Source: Hoeflea algicola (GTDB lineage Bacteria; Pseudomonadota; Alphaproteobacteria; Rhizobiales; Rhizobiaceae). Taken from it: DNA of 64,000 bases. Below the pieces are notes generated by a model. The model was not told where the DNA came from, did no database searches, and saw nothing but the letters and a program-made list of their open reading frames with translations. Every line of letters starts with the position of its first letter. The first letter of the stretch is position 1. Below are positions 44,580 to 53,173 of this stretch, one piece after another. A program made the position numbers and the translations under genes. The stretch is from NCBI RefSeq assembly GCF_026619415.1, contig NZ_JAOVZR010000001.1, forward strand, positions 3,146,501-3,210,500, in the 5' to 3' direction.

Positions 44580-45011
44580 TCAGCCGTCGATTTCAGGGAC
44601 CGAGCGGCCCTTCTTGGCCTTGTTCTGGCTGGCCTTGCGGTCGGCCATGAACTGCTCGAACTCGGTGCGGTCACGGGCCATGCGAAGGTCGCGCATGTGC
44701 TGGTCGAATTCCTGGCGCATTTCATCGAGCTTCTTGCGTTCTTCATCAAGCCGCGCCATCTCGGCGTCGCGCCATTCGTCAAAAGCCACGTTGCCGGTGC
44801 TCGTGCGCGGCGCATGGGTGCTCCTGCGGAACGAGCAGGCGAAGCCGTCTGCGGCGCGGTTGACATCGGACTTGAACGTATCAAGCCGGTCACCAAACAG
44901 GATGTAAGCCAGCATGGCCAGACCCAGCGGCCAGAAAACCATGAACCCCAGGATCATCAGGGCGATGGTTGCCGGCGTCCACGCCGGGCGGATCATTGCG
45001 GTCTGTGTCAT
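44580..45011 (-). CDS. DUF2852 family membrane protein
   Basis: A 143-residue protein with one clear membrane helix (PATIALMILGFMVFWPLGLA followed by MLAYILFGDRLD). The rest is charged and predicted to be coiled coil (DEWRDAEMARLDEERKKLDE, then MRQEFDQHMRDLRMARDR). It belongs to DUF2852, an alphaproteobacterial family of unknown function. The ATG at 45011 has GAGG nine bases upstream and gives MTQTAMIRPAWTPATIAL, the family's N-terminus. A tandem palindromic motif lies 96-137 bp upstream and a strong terminator follows, so this is a separately regulated single-gene unit. Confidence 0.88.
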   Translation of the reverse strand: MTQTAMIRPAWTPATIALMILGFMVFWPLGLAMLAYILFGDRLDTFKSDVNRAADGFACSFRRSTHAPRTSTGNVAFDEWRDAEMARLDEERKKLDEMRQEFDQHMRDLRMARDRTEFEQFMADRKASQNKAKKGRSVPEIDG

Positions 45012-45106
45012 CGGTGAAAACCTCATCATTTGAAGGAAAGCGGGGGCGTTTTCCTGTGTAAATGATGTGGTATGGGTCGACCGCCGATTCAAGAAAATGC
45101 CCGCAG

Positions 45107-45148
45107 TAATCCGATAACCTGTTGGTATAAAACAAGATTATCGGATAA
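45107..45148. promoter_or_regulatory. Tandem TTATCSGATAA motifs upstream of the DUF2852 gene
   Basis: On the plus strand TTATCGGATAA is at 45138-45148 and TAATCCGATAA at 45107-45117; the starts are 31 bp apart, three helical turns. Together they also form perfect 9-bp inverted arms (ATCCGATAA and TTATCGGAT) around a 20-bp spacer that holds an AT-rich promoter-like segment (TTGTTTTATACC on the minus strand). The gap is between phaZ and the DUF2852 gene. The regulator is not recognised. Confidence 0.5.
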
Positions 45149-45172
45149 CTAAAATGCGGTTGATTTTCATTT

Positions 45173-46456
45173 TCAGTGGCTGCGGCCACCCTTGACGAGC
45201 TTCGGCGCAGTCTTCGAACTACGGTCCGCACGGGCGTTGGCGCGGGCGAATTCGATGATTCGCGGGGCGATCTCGGCACGGAAGCGCGAGCCGTTGAACA
45301 CGCCGTAATGACCGACCTTCGGCTGCACGTAATGCTGCCGCATGGCGTCGGGAATGTTGGGGCAGATGGTCTGTGCCGCTTCGGTCTGGCCAAGTCCGGA
45401 AATATCGTCGTTCTCGCCTTCGACCGTCTGCAGCGCTACCGAACGGATCGCCGTAGTGTCGATCTTGCGACCGCGGTGCATCATTTCGCCCTTGGGCAGC
45501 GAATGCTTGATGAACACCGTATCGACGGTCTGTAGATAGAATTCGGCGGTCAGATCCATCACCGCGAGATATTCGTCGTAAAAATCGCGATGCCGCTCGG
45601 CCGAATCGCCGTCATCCTTGACCAGGTGCAGGTAGAAATCCTTCTGCGCGATCATGTGGCGGTCAAGATTCATGGTCATGAAGCCCGACAATTGCAGGAA
45701 CCCCGGATAAACCGAGCGGGTAAAGGCCGGCAGCGGCCACGGGATCTGCATGATCACATTGTCGGCAAACCATTCCAGCGGCTTGGCCTGCGCCAGTTCG
45801 TTGACGCCGGTCGGATTGATGCGGGTGTCGATCGGTCCGCCCATCAGCGTCATTGATGAAGGCGCGAACTTGTCGCCGTCTTCTTCCATCAATGCCACGG
45901 CAGCCAGAACCGGAACCGATGGCTGGCAGACGGCGATCACATGGGTTTCGGGCCCAAGTTCATGCAGCATCTCGATGATGTAATCGACATAATCGTCGAG
46001 GTCGAAGCGACCGTCGCTGACGGGTACCATGCGTGCGTCGGTCCAGTCGGTGACATAGACCTCGGCATCGGGCAGCAATGTTTCCACCGTACCGCGCAAC
46101 AATGTCGCGTAATGGCCCGACATCGGCGCTACGACCAAAATCTTAGGGTCTTGCGGGTGGTTGGCGGGCAGGCAGCGTTCGAAGTGAATGAGGTTGCAGA
46201 ACGGTTTCGACCAGACGATTTTCTCATGCACAGAGACCGGGCCGGATTTCAGCGTGGTCTGTTCAAGGCCGAATTCGGGCTTGCCGTAACGGCGCGTGGT
46301 TCGTTCGAACATTTCGAAACCGGCGGCCACGGAGCGTCCAAAGGAGGTGTGCGACATCGGGTTGACGGGGTTGCGGAAAGTCATCCGCATCGCATCGGCG
46401 TAAGCTCGCATCGGCGCCAGAGCCGCATGGTTGAGCTCGTACATCTGGTAGAACAT
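45173..46456 (-). CDS. phaZ: Intracellular polyhydroxyalkanoate (PHB) depolymerase
   Basis: A 427-residue alpha/beta-hydrolase-fold enzyme that mobilises stored poly-3-hydroxybutyrate granules. The nucleophile region is THVIAVCQPSVPVLAAVALM, in which the cysteine replaces the usual lipase-box serine, as in Ralstonia-type PhaZ. The catalytic aspartate and histidine should lie in the C-terminal part near IKHSLPKGEMMHRG and QPKVGHYGVFNGSRFR. The ATG at 46456 begins MFYQMYELNHAALAPMRAYA, the usual start; an extended opening upstream lacks family residues. It has no signal peptide. phaC, phaR and phasins are not nearby. Confidence 0.95.
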   Translation of the reverse strand: MFYQMYELNHAALAPMRAYADAMRMTFRNPVNPMSHTSFGRSVAAGFEMFERTTRRYGKPEFGLEQTTLKSGPVSVHEKIVWSKPFCNLIHFERCLPANHPQDPKILVVAPMSGHYATLLRGTVETLLPDAEVYVTDWTDARMVPVSDGRFDLDDYVDYIIEMLHELGPETHVIAVCQPSVPVLAAVALMEEDGDKFAPSSMTLMGGPIDTRINPTGVNELAQAKPLEWFADNVIMQIPWPLPAFTRSVYPGFLQLSGFMTMNLDRHMIAQKDFYLHLVKDDGDSAERHRDFYDEYLAVMDLTAEFYLQTVDTVFIKHSLPKGEMMHRGRKIDTTAIRSVALQTVEGENDDISGLGQTEAAQTICPNIPDAMRQHYVQPKVGHYGVFNGSRFRAEIAPRIIEFARANARADRSSKTAPKLVKGGRSH

Positions 46457-47003
46457 GAAGTGTTGTCCCTTTTGCTGGCCGACCCGGCTGTGGGCGCTTG
46501 CCATCTTACGTTGCTTTAGCTTGCGGCAGTCTGGCGTGGTGCACCGCGAAAGCAGGGGCGGAGCGTAGCACGGTTTTGCTGCATGGCAACAACGCCCCCG
46601 TGGTAAACCGTCAGCCCATTCGACCAATGGATGAGATAGGTTCATCGTTTCATGGGTTTACGCTCTGCCGCAATGCGGCAGAAAACACGTTTACGGCGCT
46701 CAGCAACGCGTGCGGTGCGGTAAAACGGGGTCAAGTTTGACTGTTTGAGTGATGAACCTGCCGATTGCGGCCGCTGCGGCCGCGTCTGCCTGCCACCTAT
46801 TGGCGCGGCAAAACTGGCCTTGATATCCGACGCAAGGCCCGGCTTCCGCGCCGCGCATCCGATTGGAAGCGCAAACGACACTGGCTCTCTTTTTCTTCCG
46901 AGGATTGCCGCCATCGGGCTGTGATCATCGCCCATTGCGCAAACGAGTTCACGCTGCGGAGTGTATTCTGATCAATCGACAAAGTTCGGGAATGTGGCCG
47001 CTA
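46457..47003. other. 547-bp gap between phaZ and the iclR gene
   Basis: This stretch holds the phaZ promoter side (right end of a minus-strand gene) and the region after the iclR stop. I find no reading frame with convincing composition, no hairpin with a T-tract, and no repeat longer than about 8 bp. The composition is as GC-rich as the flanking coding sequence. A decayed gene cannot be excluded. Confidence 0.5.
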
Positions 47004-47765
47004 TCAGCACAGCATGATCTGCATTTTCTTGACCGCGGCATCAAACTCCGGAACGAAGCTTTCCAGCATCTCCAGCGTCATCCGCACGGTCGGCCCATGA
47101 CAGGCGAGTGCCGCCAGGAACCGCCCTTCGCTGTCGAGCACCGGAACGGCAATGGCGATCATGCCGTCCATGAATTCCTCATCATCGAAGGCGAATCCGC
47201 GCTTGCTCACCAATGAAAGCTCGCGCAGCAGATCGTCGGGATCGGTGATGGTGTTCGCCGTCTTGCGATCAAGTGTCAGCGCCTGGGCATAGGCCTTGCG
47301 CTTGCGGGCATCCAGGCTCGCCAGAAACACCTTGCCGCTGGCCGTGCAATGGAACGGCACATGCGTGCCGATTGGCAACAGCACACGGAACGCCCAGTCG
47401 GTCTCGACCCGGTCGAGATAATTCATGCCATCGTCTTCGGGGACGACATAATTGACGGTCTCCCGGATTTTCGACGCCAGCTCCAGAAGGATCTGCCGGC
47501 GCAGAATGTGGTCACGCGAGGAATGCAACAGCCCGGCGCCGATTGTCCGGGACCGCCGTGCCGGCCGCAACCGCTTGCCACCGGGTTCGTAGAGCAGAAA
47601 TCCTTCCGCAACCATGGTCGCGCAAAGCCGATGGATGGTCTGCTTGGGAAGCCCGATCGACTGGTTTATTTCGGTCGGTGTCAAAGGTTCGGCAGCCTTG
47701 CCGATGGCTTCCAGAATGAGCAGCGTACGCAGATTTGTAGCAATGCGATCTTCGGAATTAGGCAC
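47004..47765 (-). CDS. IclR-family transcriptional regulator
   Basis: A 253-residue regulator. The N-terminal winged helix-turn-helix has LTPTEINQSIGLPKQTIHRL and LCATMVAEGFLLYEPGG, and the C-terminal effector domain runs from about residue 85 with LPIGTHVPFHCTASGKVFLA and DDEEFMDGMIAIAVPVLD. It is divergent from xsc, with 444 bp between them. Its neighbours suggest control of sulfonate catabolism, but a more usual taurine regulator (TauR) is also present. A 17-bp palindrome lies 45 bp upstream of its start. Confidence 0.9.
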   Translation of the reverse strand: MPNSEDRIATNLRTLLILEAIGKAAEPLTPTEINQSIGLPKQTIHRLCATMVAEGFLLYEPGGKRLRPARRSRTIGAGLLHSSRDHILRRQILLELASKIRETVNYVVPEDDGMNYLDRVETDWAFRVLLPIGTHVPFHCTASGKVFLASLDARKRKAYAQALTLDRKTANTITDPDDLLRELSLVSKRGFAFDDEEFMDGMIAIAVPVLDSEGRFLAALACHGPTVRMTLEMLESFVPEFDAAVKKMQIMLC

Positions 47766-47809
47766 GTTGTCTCCGAGGTCAGAAGTTCACTTACAGCATC
47801 TGCAAGGCC

Positions 47810-47826
47810 TATCGCGGTATGCGATA
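47810..47826. promoter_or_regulatory. Palindrome upstream of iclR
   Basis: TATCGC-N5-GCGATA is a perfect 6-bp inverted repeat, centred about 53 bp upstream of the iclR start in the divergent iclR/xsc region. IclR-family proteins bind short palindromes of this size and often regulate themselves. The rest of this 444-bp region shows two CTGGC half-sites close to xsc. Confidence 0.5.
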
Positions 47827-48148
47827 TAGAGTGCGGCATGAATACGATAATATGTCGTCTTGAACGGTTGGTATGCCTTCTGTGTCGGCCAGCTTTCCCG
47901 ATGCCGAGGCGTTTGGCACTGTTACTTGTGCGCGGGCCACTCGAACAGTCGGGTCAAACAATCCGGATGCCGAATCACTTGCTCGGGCAATCGGGAACTG
48001 CATGTAGGAGCCCTGGTTGCAGATTGCCACCCCCGGCCGGTATGCGCAGCAAACCACCGGCTGGTGCATCCCGCATTGGCAAACCCGGCAGGGATTTCCC
48101 GGTGGGCGATCCGGCCGGGCTCGAATCTGGCGCTGTGACGCAGCCAAA

Positions 48149-48173
48149 CTGGCTCTAGAGCACATCGGGCCAG
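48149..48173. promoter_or_regulatory. CTGGC half-site pair upstream of xsc
   Basis: AACTGGC (48147-48153) and GCCAGTT (48169-48175) form an inverted pair, so the half-site ends are CTGGC at 48149 and GGCCAG at 48168-48173. They lie 37-61 bp upstream of the xsc start. The CTGGCC core recurs upstream of tauR and of the aminotransferase gene, so it is a candidate site for the MocR-type regulator of this island. Confidence 0.45.
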
Positions 48174-48209
48174 TTGTGGTTTCTGGATCGCAACAAGGAG
48201 GAATGTCTC

Positions 48210-49994
48210 ATGCCCAAGATGACCACCGAGGAAGCGTTCGTCAAAGTTCTGCAGATGCATGGAATCGAACATGCATTCGGCATCATCGGCTCGGCCATGA
48301 TGCCGGTGTCGGATCTCTTCCCGCAGGCCGGAATCACCTTCTGGGACTGCGCTCATGAAACCAATGCCGGGCTGATGTGCGATGGTTTCATCCGTTCCAC
48401 CGGCAAGATGGCGATGGCGATTGCCCAGAACGGACCCGGTGTCACCGGCTTTGTCACCCCGGTCAAGACCGCCTACTGGAATCACACGCCGATGCTGCTG
48501 ATTACCCCACAGGCGGCCAACAAGACCATCGGTCAGGGCGGCTTTCAGGAAATGGAGCAGATGCGGCTGTTTGCCGATTGCGTCTGCTACCAGGAAGAAG
48601 TGCGTGACCCGTCGCGCATGCCCGAAGTGCTCAACCGGGTAATCATGAAGGCCTCGCGCGGTTCGGCCCCGGCGCAGATGAATGTGCCACGCGACATGTG
48701 GACGCAAGTTATCGATGTCGAACTGCCGCAGGTGGTCCGCTTCGAACGCCCCTCCGGCGGTGAACGGGCCATTGCCCAGGCCGCTGAACTGCTCTCGAAA
48801 GCCAAATTTCCCGTGATTCTTTCGGGCGCCGGCGTGGTGCTGTCTGGCGCCATCCCTCACGTTGTCGCACTGGCCGACCGCCTTGATGCGCCGGTCTGCT
48901 CGAATTACCAGCACAATGACAGCTTTCCCGGCTCGCACCCGCTTGCCGTCGGACCGCTGGGCTACAATGGCTCGAAGGCGGCGATGGAACTGATTGCGAG
49001 GGCAGATGTGGTGCTGGCGCTCGGCACCAGGCTCAACCCGTTCTCGACCTTGCCGGGCTATGGTATCGATTACTGGCCAAAAGACGCCGAAGTGATCCAG
49101 GTGGACATCAACGCCGACCGCATCGGACTGACCAAGAAGGTCAGCGTCGGCATTGAAGGTGATGCCGCCAAGGTCGCTCGTTCCATTCTCGACCAGCTTG
49201 CCGACAATGCCGGAGATTCCGGCCGCGAAGACCGCCGCAATCTGGTATCGCTGACCAAGTCCCGTTGGGCCCAGGAACTCTCCTCGCTCGATCACGAGGA
49301 TGACGATCCCGGCACGGTCTGGAACGAGGAGGCCCGTGCCCGTGACGCCGATCTGATGTCGCCGCGCCAAGCCTGGCGGGCGATCCAGTCGGCACTGCCG
49401 CGCGATGCGATCATTTCGTCCGACATCGGCAATAATTGCGCCATTGGCAACGCCTATCCGACTTTTGAACAGGGGCGCAAATACCTTGCGCCCGGCCTGT
49501 TCGGCCCCTGCGGTTACGGGTTTCCGTCGATCCTCGGCGCCAAGATCGGCCAACCCGATGTTCCGGTCGTGGGCTTTTCCGGCGACGGGGCTTTCGGGAT
49601 TTCCATGAACGAGATGACCGCCTGCGGCCGCGACGCGTGGCCGGCAATCACCATGGTGATCTTCCGCAATTACCAGTGGGGCGCGGAAAAGCGCAATACG
49701 ACGCTGTGGTATGCCGACAATTTCGTCGGCACCGAACTTGACCGCGACACTTCCTATGCGGCGATCGCCGAGGCCTGCGGCGCCCGCGGTGTCGTCGTCA
49801 GCGACCAGCAGGGCCTGACTGAAGAACTGCAGAAGGCGGTGGAGCTGCAGATGAAAGATGGGGAAACCACCTTCATCGAGGTTCTGCTCAACCAGGAACT
49901 CGGCGAGCCGTTCCGCCGTGACGCAATGAAGAAGCCGAATGTGGTGGCCGGCATCAGCCGCGATGACATGCAGCCACAACCGGGCGCGTCATAA
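48210..49994 (+). CDS. xsc: Sulfoacetaldehyde acetyltransferase
   Basis: A 594-residue thiamine-diphosphate enzyme that cleaves sulfoacetaldehyde with phosphate into acetyl phosphate and sulfite, the last carbon step of taurine breakdown. The N-terminal cofactor-activating glutamate is in CAHETNAGLMCDGF. The diphosphate-binding GDG...N motif is VVGFSGDGAFGISMNEMTAC followed later by FRNYQWGAEKRN. The length is that of known Xsc. AAGGAGG lies eight bases before the ATG at 48210; an in-frame ATG at 48174 is less likely. Phosphotransacetylase, sulfite exporters and tauABC transporter genes are not nearby. Confidence 0.95.
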   Translation: MPKMTTEEAFVKVLQMHGIEHAFGIIGSAMMPVSDLFPQAGITFWDCAHETNAGLMCDGFIRSTGKMAMAIAQNGPGVTGFVTPVKTAYWNHTPMLLITPQAANKTIGQGGFQEMEQMRLFADCVCYQEEVRDPSRMPEVLNRVIMKASRGSAPAQMNVPRDMWTQVIDVELPQVVRFERPSGGERAIAQAAELLSKAKFPVILSGAGVVLSGAIPHVVALADRLDAPVCSNYQHNDSFPGSHPLAVGPLGYNGSKAAMELIARADVVLALGTRLNPFSTLPGYGIDYWPKDAEVIQVDINADRIGLTKKVSVGIEGDAAKVARSILDQLADNAGDSGREDRRNLVSLTKSRWAQELSSLDHEDDDPGTVWNEEARARDADLMSPRQAWRAIQSALPRDAIISSDIGNNCAIGNAYPTFEQGRKYLAPGLFGPCGYGFPSILGAKIGQPDVPVVGFSGDGAFGISMNEMTACGRDAWPAITMVIFRNYQWGAEKRNTTLWYADNFVGTELDRDTSYAAIAEACGARGVVVSDQQGLTEELQKAVELQMKDGETTFIEVLLNQELGEPFRRDAMKKPNVVAGISRDDMQPQPGAS

Positions 49995-50029
49995 AAGCTC
50001 GAGGCGTAAGTCGGCGGGACCATGCTTGG

Positions 50030-51502
50030 TCAGGTATGCCGGAAACCGTCAATCGTCTCGGCGATGATGGTGATGCCGGCATCTATCTTGGCGCTTTCGA
50101 TTGACGAATAAGCGATGCGATAATAGCGGCTTCCGTCTTCTGGGTATTCGAAGAATACATGGCCGGGCTCGATCAGCACGCCGCGCTGCTTGAGTGCCGC
50201 CGCCAGATCTTGCGCGTCGATAGGCGCCGGGGTCTTCATCCAGAAGCTGGAGCCGCCCGAAACGTCGACGCCGGCGGTCTGCAGGCCACAGCGAGCAATC
50301 GCCGTCTGCATGACCTCGCGGCGCTGGCGGTAGACCTGGCCCATGCGCGCCACCAGCGCGTCGTAATGGCCAAGCGACAAAAAATTGGCGGTGGTTCGCT
50401 GCAGATGGCCTGGCGGATGTCTGAGGATCGCCGCGCGCAATGCCCTTGCTTCGTGGATGAAGGTTTCCGATCCGACCATGTAGCCAAGTCGCAACCCCGG
50501 AAACAGCGACTTCGAGAACGAGCCGACATAGATCACCCGGCCTTCCTCATCGAGTGACTTGAGCGCCGGCTCCGGCGGATTGAGAAACGACATCTCGAAT
50601 TCATAGTCGTCCTCGACGATCAGGAAATCATGCCGTGCCGCCATCTCCAGGAGCGCGTGCCGCCGTTCCAGCGGCATGGTGACATTGGTGGGGCAATGAT
50701 GGCTTGGTGCGGTGAAAACAACGTCGGTTTCCCCCGGCAGCGCGTCAAGCTGCATACCGTCCTTGTCGACCGGCACCGACACGACATTGCAGCGCGCCAG
50801 GTTGAGCGCCACCCGAAGCCCGGGATAACCGGGGTTTTCCATCGCCGCCGTGCGCCGTTGATTGAGCAGCACCTGGGCGCTAAGCCACAGCGCGTTCTGC
50901 GCGCCCATGGTGATCAGGATCTGTTCCGGCCGGGCGTGAATGCCGCGTCGCGGCAGCGTGTTGAGCGCAATATATTTGACCAGTTCCGGGTCGTCGCGCT
51001 CGTAACTGTCGGCGGTAACGATGGAAAATTCGCGCTTGCCCAGCGCCTGCATGGCGCATTGCCGCCAGTTGCTGTGGTCAAAAATTTTCTCGTCTGCCTG
51101 ACCGTAGATGAACGGGTAAGGGTAGGTGCGCCAGTCGACTGGCTTTTCCGGCATTATTTGATTGGAATAGCGCTGCCCGATTGCCCGGTTCCAGTCGACC
51201 GAATCCCTGCCCGCCGTCTTTGGCAGGTCGAACCGGGTGCGCTGCGGCGCGGTCGGCGAGACGTAGTAACCTGACCGTCCCTTGGCGATCAGATAGTCGT
51301 CGGAGACAAGTTCGCTATAGGCCAGCGTCACCGTAATCCGGCTGACCCCGAGGTGCGCCGCCAGCTTGCGGCTTGACGGCAGTTTGGCGCCGGGCGGAAA
51401 GCGCGCGGACAGCACACCCTCGCTGATCATCCTCTGGATTTTCTGTTGCAGTGTCCCCTCGAATTTCGGATCGAGGAAAAATGTGTCTATCGGAATCGAC
51501 AT
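50030..51502 (-). CDS. tauR: MocR-type (GntR-aminotransferase) regulator, likely TauR
   Basis: A 490-residue regulator. The N-terminal GntR winged helix (residues 18-85) contains LSARFPPGAKLPSSRKLAAH and LGVSRITVTLAYSELV. The C-terminal two thirds is an aspartate-aminotransferase fold with the PLP lysine in VIYVGSFSKSLFPGLRLGYM. In Rhodobacter the TauR regulator of this type senses taurine through PLP and activates taurine genes. The ATG at 51502 removes an upstream extension with no homology. Direct repeats of CTGGCC, ten base pairs apart, lie just upstream. The xsc 3' end and this gene converge with 35 bp between them. Confidence 0.88.
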   Translation of the reverse strand: MSIPIDTFFLDPKFEGTLQQKIQRMISEGVLSARFPPGAKLPSSRKLAAHLGVSRITVTLAYSELVSDDYLIAKGRSGYYVSPTAPQRTRFDLPKTAGRDSVDWNRAIGQRYSNQIMPEKPVDWRTYPYPFIYGQADEKIFDHSNWRQCAMQALGKREFSIVTADSYERDDPELVKYIALNTLPRRGIHARPEQILITMGAQNALWLSAQVLLNQRRTAAMENPGYPGLRVALNLARCNVVSVPVDKDGMQLDALPGETDVVFTAPSHHCPTNVTMPLERRHALLEMAARHDFLIVEDDYEFEMSFLNPPEPALKSLDEEGRVIYVGSFSKSLFPGLRLGYMVGSETFIHEARALRAAILRHPPGHLQRTTANFLSLGHYDALVARMGQVYRQRREVMQTAIARCGLQTAGVDVSGGSSFWMKTPAPIDAQDLAAALKQRGVLIEPGHVFFEYPEDGSRYYRIAYSSIESAKIDAGITIIAETIDGFRHT

Positions 51503-51510
51503 TTGGATAT

Positions 51511-51528
51511 CTGGCCAGTTCGGGCCAG
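51511..51528. promoter_or_regulatory. CTGGCC direct repeats upstream of tauR
   Basis: On the minus strand CTGGCC occurs twice with starts exactly 10 bp apart (plus-strand GGCCAG at 51513-51518 and 51523-51528), 11-26 bp before the tauR start. TauR of Rhodobacter is reported to bind 10-bp direct repeats beginning CTGGAC (from memory). Spacing of one helical turn is typical of MocR sites. Confidence 0.55.
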
Positions 51529-51606
51529 CATATCGGTAGCGTGGACGGATAGGAAGGGACGGCACGCTCGTCGGGTGCCGTCCCTTCTTTCCGATCATTC
51601 CTGCAA

Positions 51607-52989
51607 CTATCCGAACACCCGTGTGAGTGCCTGATCGATGCTGTCGGTGATCTGGTCAATGTCGGATGCCGTGGCGATCAGCGCCGGGCTCAGGCACAAG
51701 GTGTTGTTGAAGCCAGGCAGTGACCGGTTGGTGGCGCCGATGATGACACCTTGCGCCATGCAATCGGCCACCACTGCCTGAACTCTTTTCTCCTCCGCCG
51801 GCGTGCGACTGTGGCGGTCCTCGACCAGTTCGGCGCCGACAAACAGCCCCTTGCCGCGAACCTCGCCGATTACCGCGTGCTTTTCCTGAAGCGCCAGCAG
51901 GTTGTCAAACAGCCGATGGCCCATCGCCTGGGTGTTGTCGATCAGCTTCTCGTCTTCGATGATGCGCATATTTTCCAGCGCCGCCGCCGGTCCGGCCGCG
52001 CAGCCGCCGAAGGTCGAGATATCGCGGAAATAGGACATCGGGTCGCCCGCGTCGTCCTTGAACTGCTCGAACACCGCTTCCGTCGTCACTGTACAGGAAA
52101 TCGCCGCATAGCCCGAGGCGACGCCCTTGGCCATGGTCACGAAATCGGGCTTGATGCCGTAATGCTGATAGCCGAACCAGGCGCCGGTGCGGCCGACACC
52201 GCAGACCACTTCATCGATATGCAGCAGAATATTGTATTTGCGGCAGATCTCCTGCACCCGCTCCCAGTAGCCGGCGGGCGGAGTGATGACGCCGCCACCG
52301 GCGGTGATCGGCTCCAGACACAAGCCGCCTACGGTATCGGGGCCTTCGCGCAGGATCACCTCCTCGATCGCGTTGGCTGCGGCCTCGCCATAGCTTTCGG
52401 CGTCCGGGTACTGGCTGCGGTATTCAAGACAATGCGGCACCATCACGAAACCGGGCGCCAGGGGTCCGTATTGTTCCACCCGTTGTGGCTGCCCACCGGC
52501 CGACAGCGCGGCCAGCGTGGTGCCGTGATAATCCCGGTCACGGTAGAGGATCTTGTATTTCTTGCCGCCATGATGCCGATGCGAGATCTGCCGGATCATC
52601 TTGAAGGCCTTCTCGTTGGCCTCTGATCCGGAGTTCGAGTAATAGACCCGGCTCATGCCCGGCATTTTTTCGATGAGTTTCTTGGCGAACAGCGCGCCGG
52701 GAATCGAGCCGGCGCTGTTGGCGAAATAATTCATCTTGATCAGCTGGTCGCGCACCGCGTTGGCGATGCTCTCGCGGCCATAGCCGACATTGACCGTCCA
52801 GACCCCACCCGATACCGCGTCGAGGTGTTCCTTGCCGGTGGCGTCCCAGACCCGCATGCCGCGCCCCTCGACCATGATTCTGGGATCGATCGCCTCGAAC
52901 GGTTTGTGCTGGATCAAATGATGCCAGACATGGGCCCGGTCGGCGTCGATGACGGCCTGGATGTCATTGGCTTGGATGGACAGGTTCAT
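51607..52989 (-). CDS. tpa: Taurine-pyruvate aminotransferase
   Basis: A 460-residue class III aminotransferase that should convert taurine and pyruvate to sulfoacetaldehyde and alanine, feeding Xsc. The PLP lysine is in KPDFVTMAKGVASGYAAIS, and ILLHIDEVVCGVGRTGAWFG is the family signature. The start MNLSIQANDIQAVIDADRA matches Tpa from marine alphaproteobacteria; GGAGGAG lies upstream of the ATG at 52989. Substrate assignment rests on the xsc and tauR neighbours as well as on the sequence; other omega-aminotransferases look similar. It lies 105 bp upstream of the tauR start on the same strand, with the likely TauR site between. Confidence 0.88.
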   Translation of the reverse strand: MNLSIQANDIQAVIDADRAHVWHHLIQHKPFEAIDPRIMVEGRGMRVWDATGKEHLDAVSGGVWTVNVGYGRESIANAVRDQLIKMNYFANSAGSIPGALFAKKLIEKMPGMSRVYYSNSGSEANEKAFKMIRQISHRHHGGKKYKILYRDRDYHGTTLAALSAGGQPQRVEQYGPLAPGFVMVPHCLEYRSQYPDAESYGEAAANAIEEVILREGPDTVGGLCLEPITAGGGVITPPAGYWERVQEICRKYNILLHIDEVVCGVGRTGAWFGYQHYGIKPDFVTMAKGVASGYAAISCTVTTEAVFEQFKDDAGDPMSYFRDISTFGGCAAGPAAALENMRIIEDEKLIDNTQAMGHRLFDNLLALQEKHAVIGEVRGKGLFVGAELVEDRHSRTPAEEKRVQAVVADCMAQGVIIGATNRSLPGFNNTLCLSPALIATASDIDQITDSIDQALTRVFG

Positions 52990-53058
52990 GATCGGGCTCC
53001 TCCCGGAAATTACAGGTTTCGACAAACCTCTGGCCGCAAAACCATCGCCGAAGTCCTT

Positions 53059-53100
53059 GCCAGGAGAATAGGGCCAGAGCCGTATCTGTTATATGTCCAG
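53059..53100. promoter_or_regulatory. CTGGMC half-sites upstream of tpa
   Basis: On the minus strand CTGGAC (plus 53095-53100) and CTGGCC (plus 53072-53077) are followed by CTGGC (plus 53059-53063). Their first seven bases with the AT flank, CTGGACATAT and CTGGCCCTAT, agree at 8 of 10 positions. They lie 70-111 bp before the tpa start, matching the motif in front of tauR and xsc. Confidence 0.5.
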
Positions 53101-53173
53101 AAAATCTGAATAAAACCAAAGGCCTGAGGGCAGCATTCGAAACTGGTACAGTATTCGTTGCCAAATTGGCGCT

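Noticed and set aside
46642..46935. 97-codon minus-strand frame between phaZ and iclR
   Set aside because: Arginine- and proline-rich with no family resemblance and no ribosome-binding site; not supported as a gene.
47839..48158. 106-codon plus-strand frame before xsc
   Set aside because: Proline-, cysteine- and arginine-rich shadow composition and no ribosome-binding site; the operator and promoter region is the simpler reading.
47922..49979. 685-codon minus-strand open frame
   Set aside because: Antisense to xsc in the complementary codon phase; GC-rich third positions keep it open, and it has no family motif.
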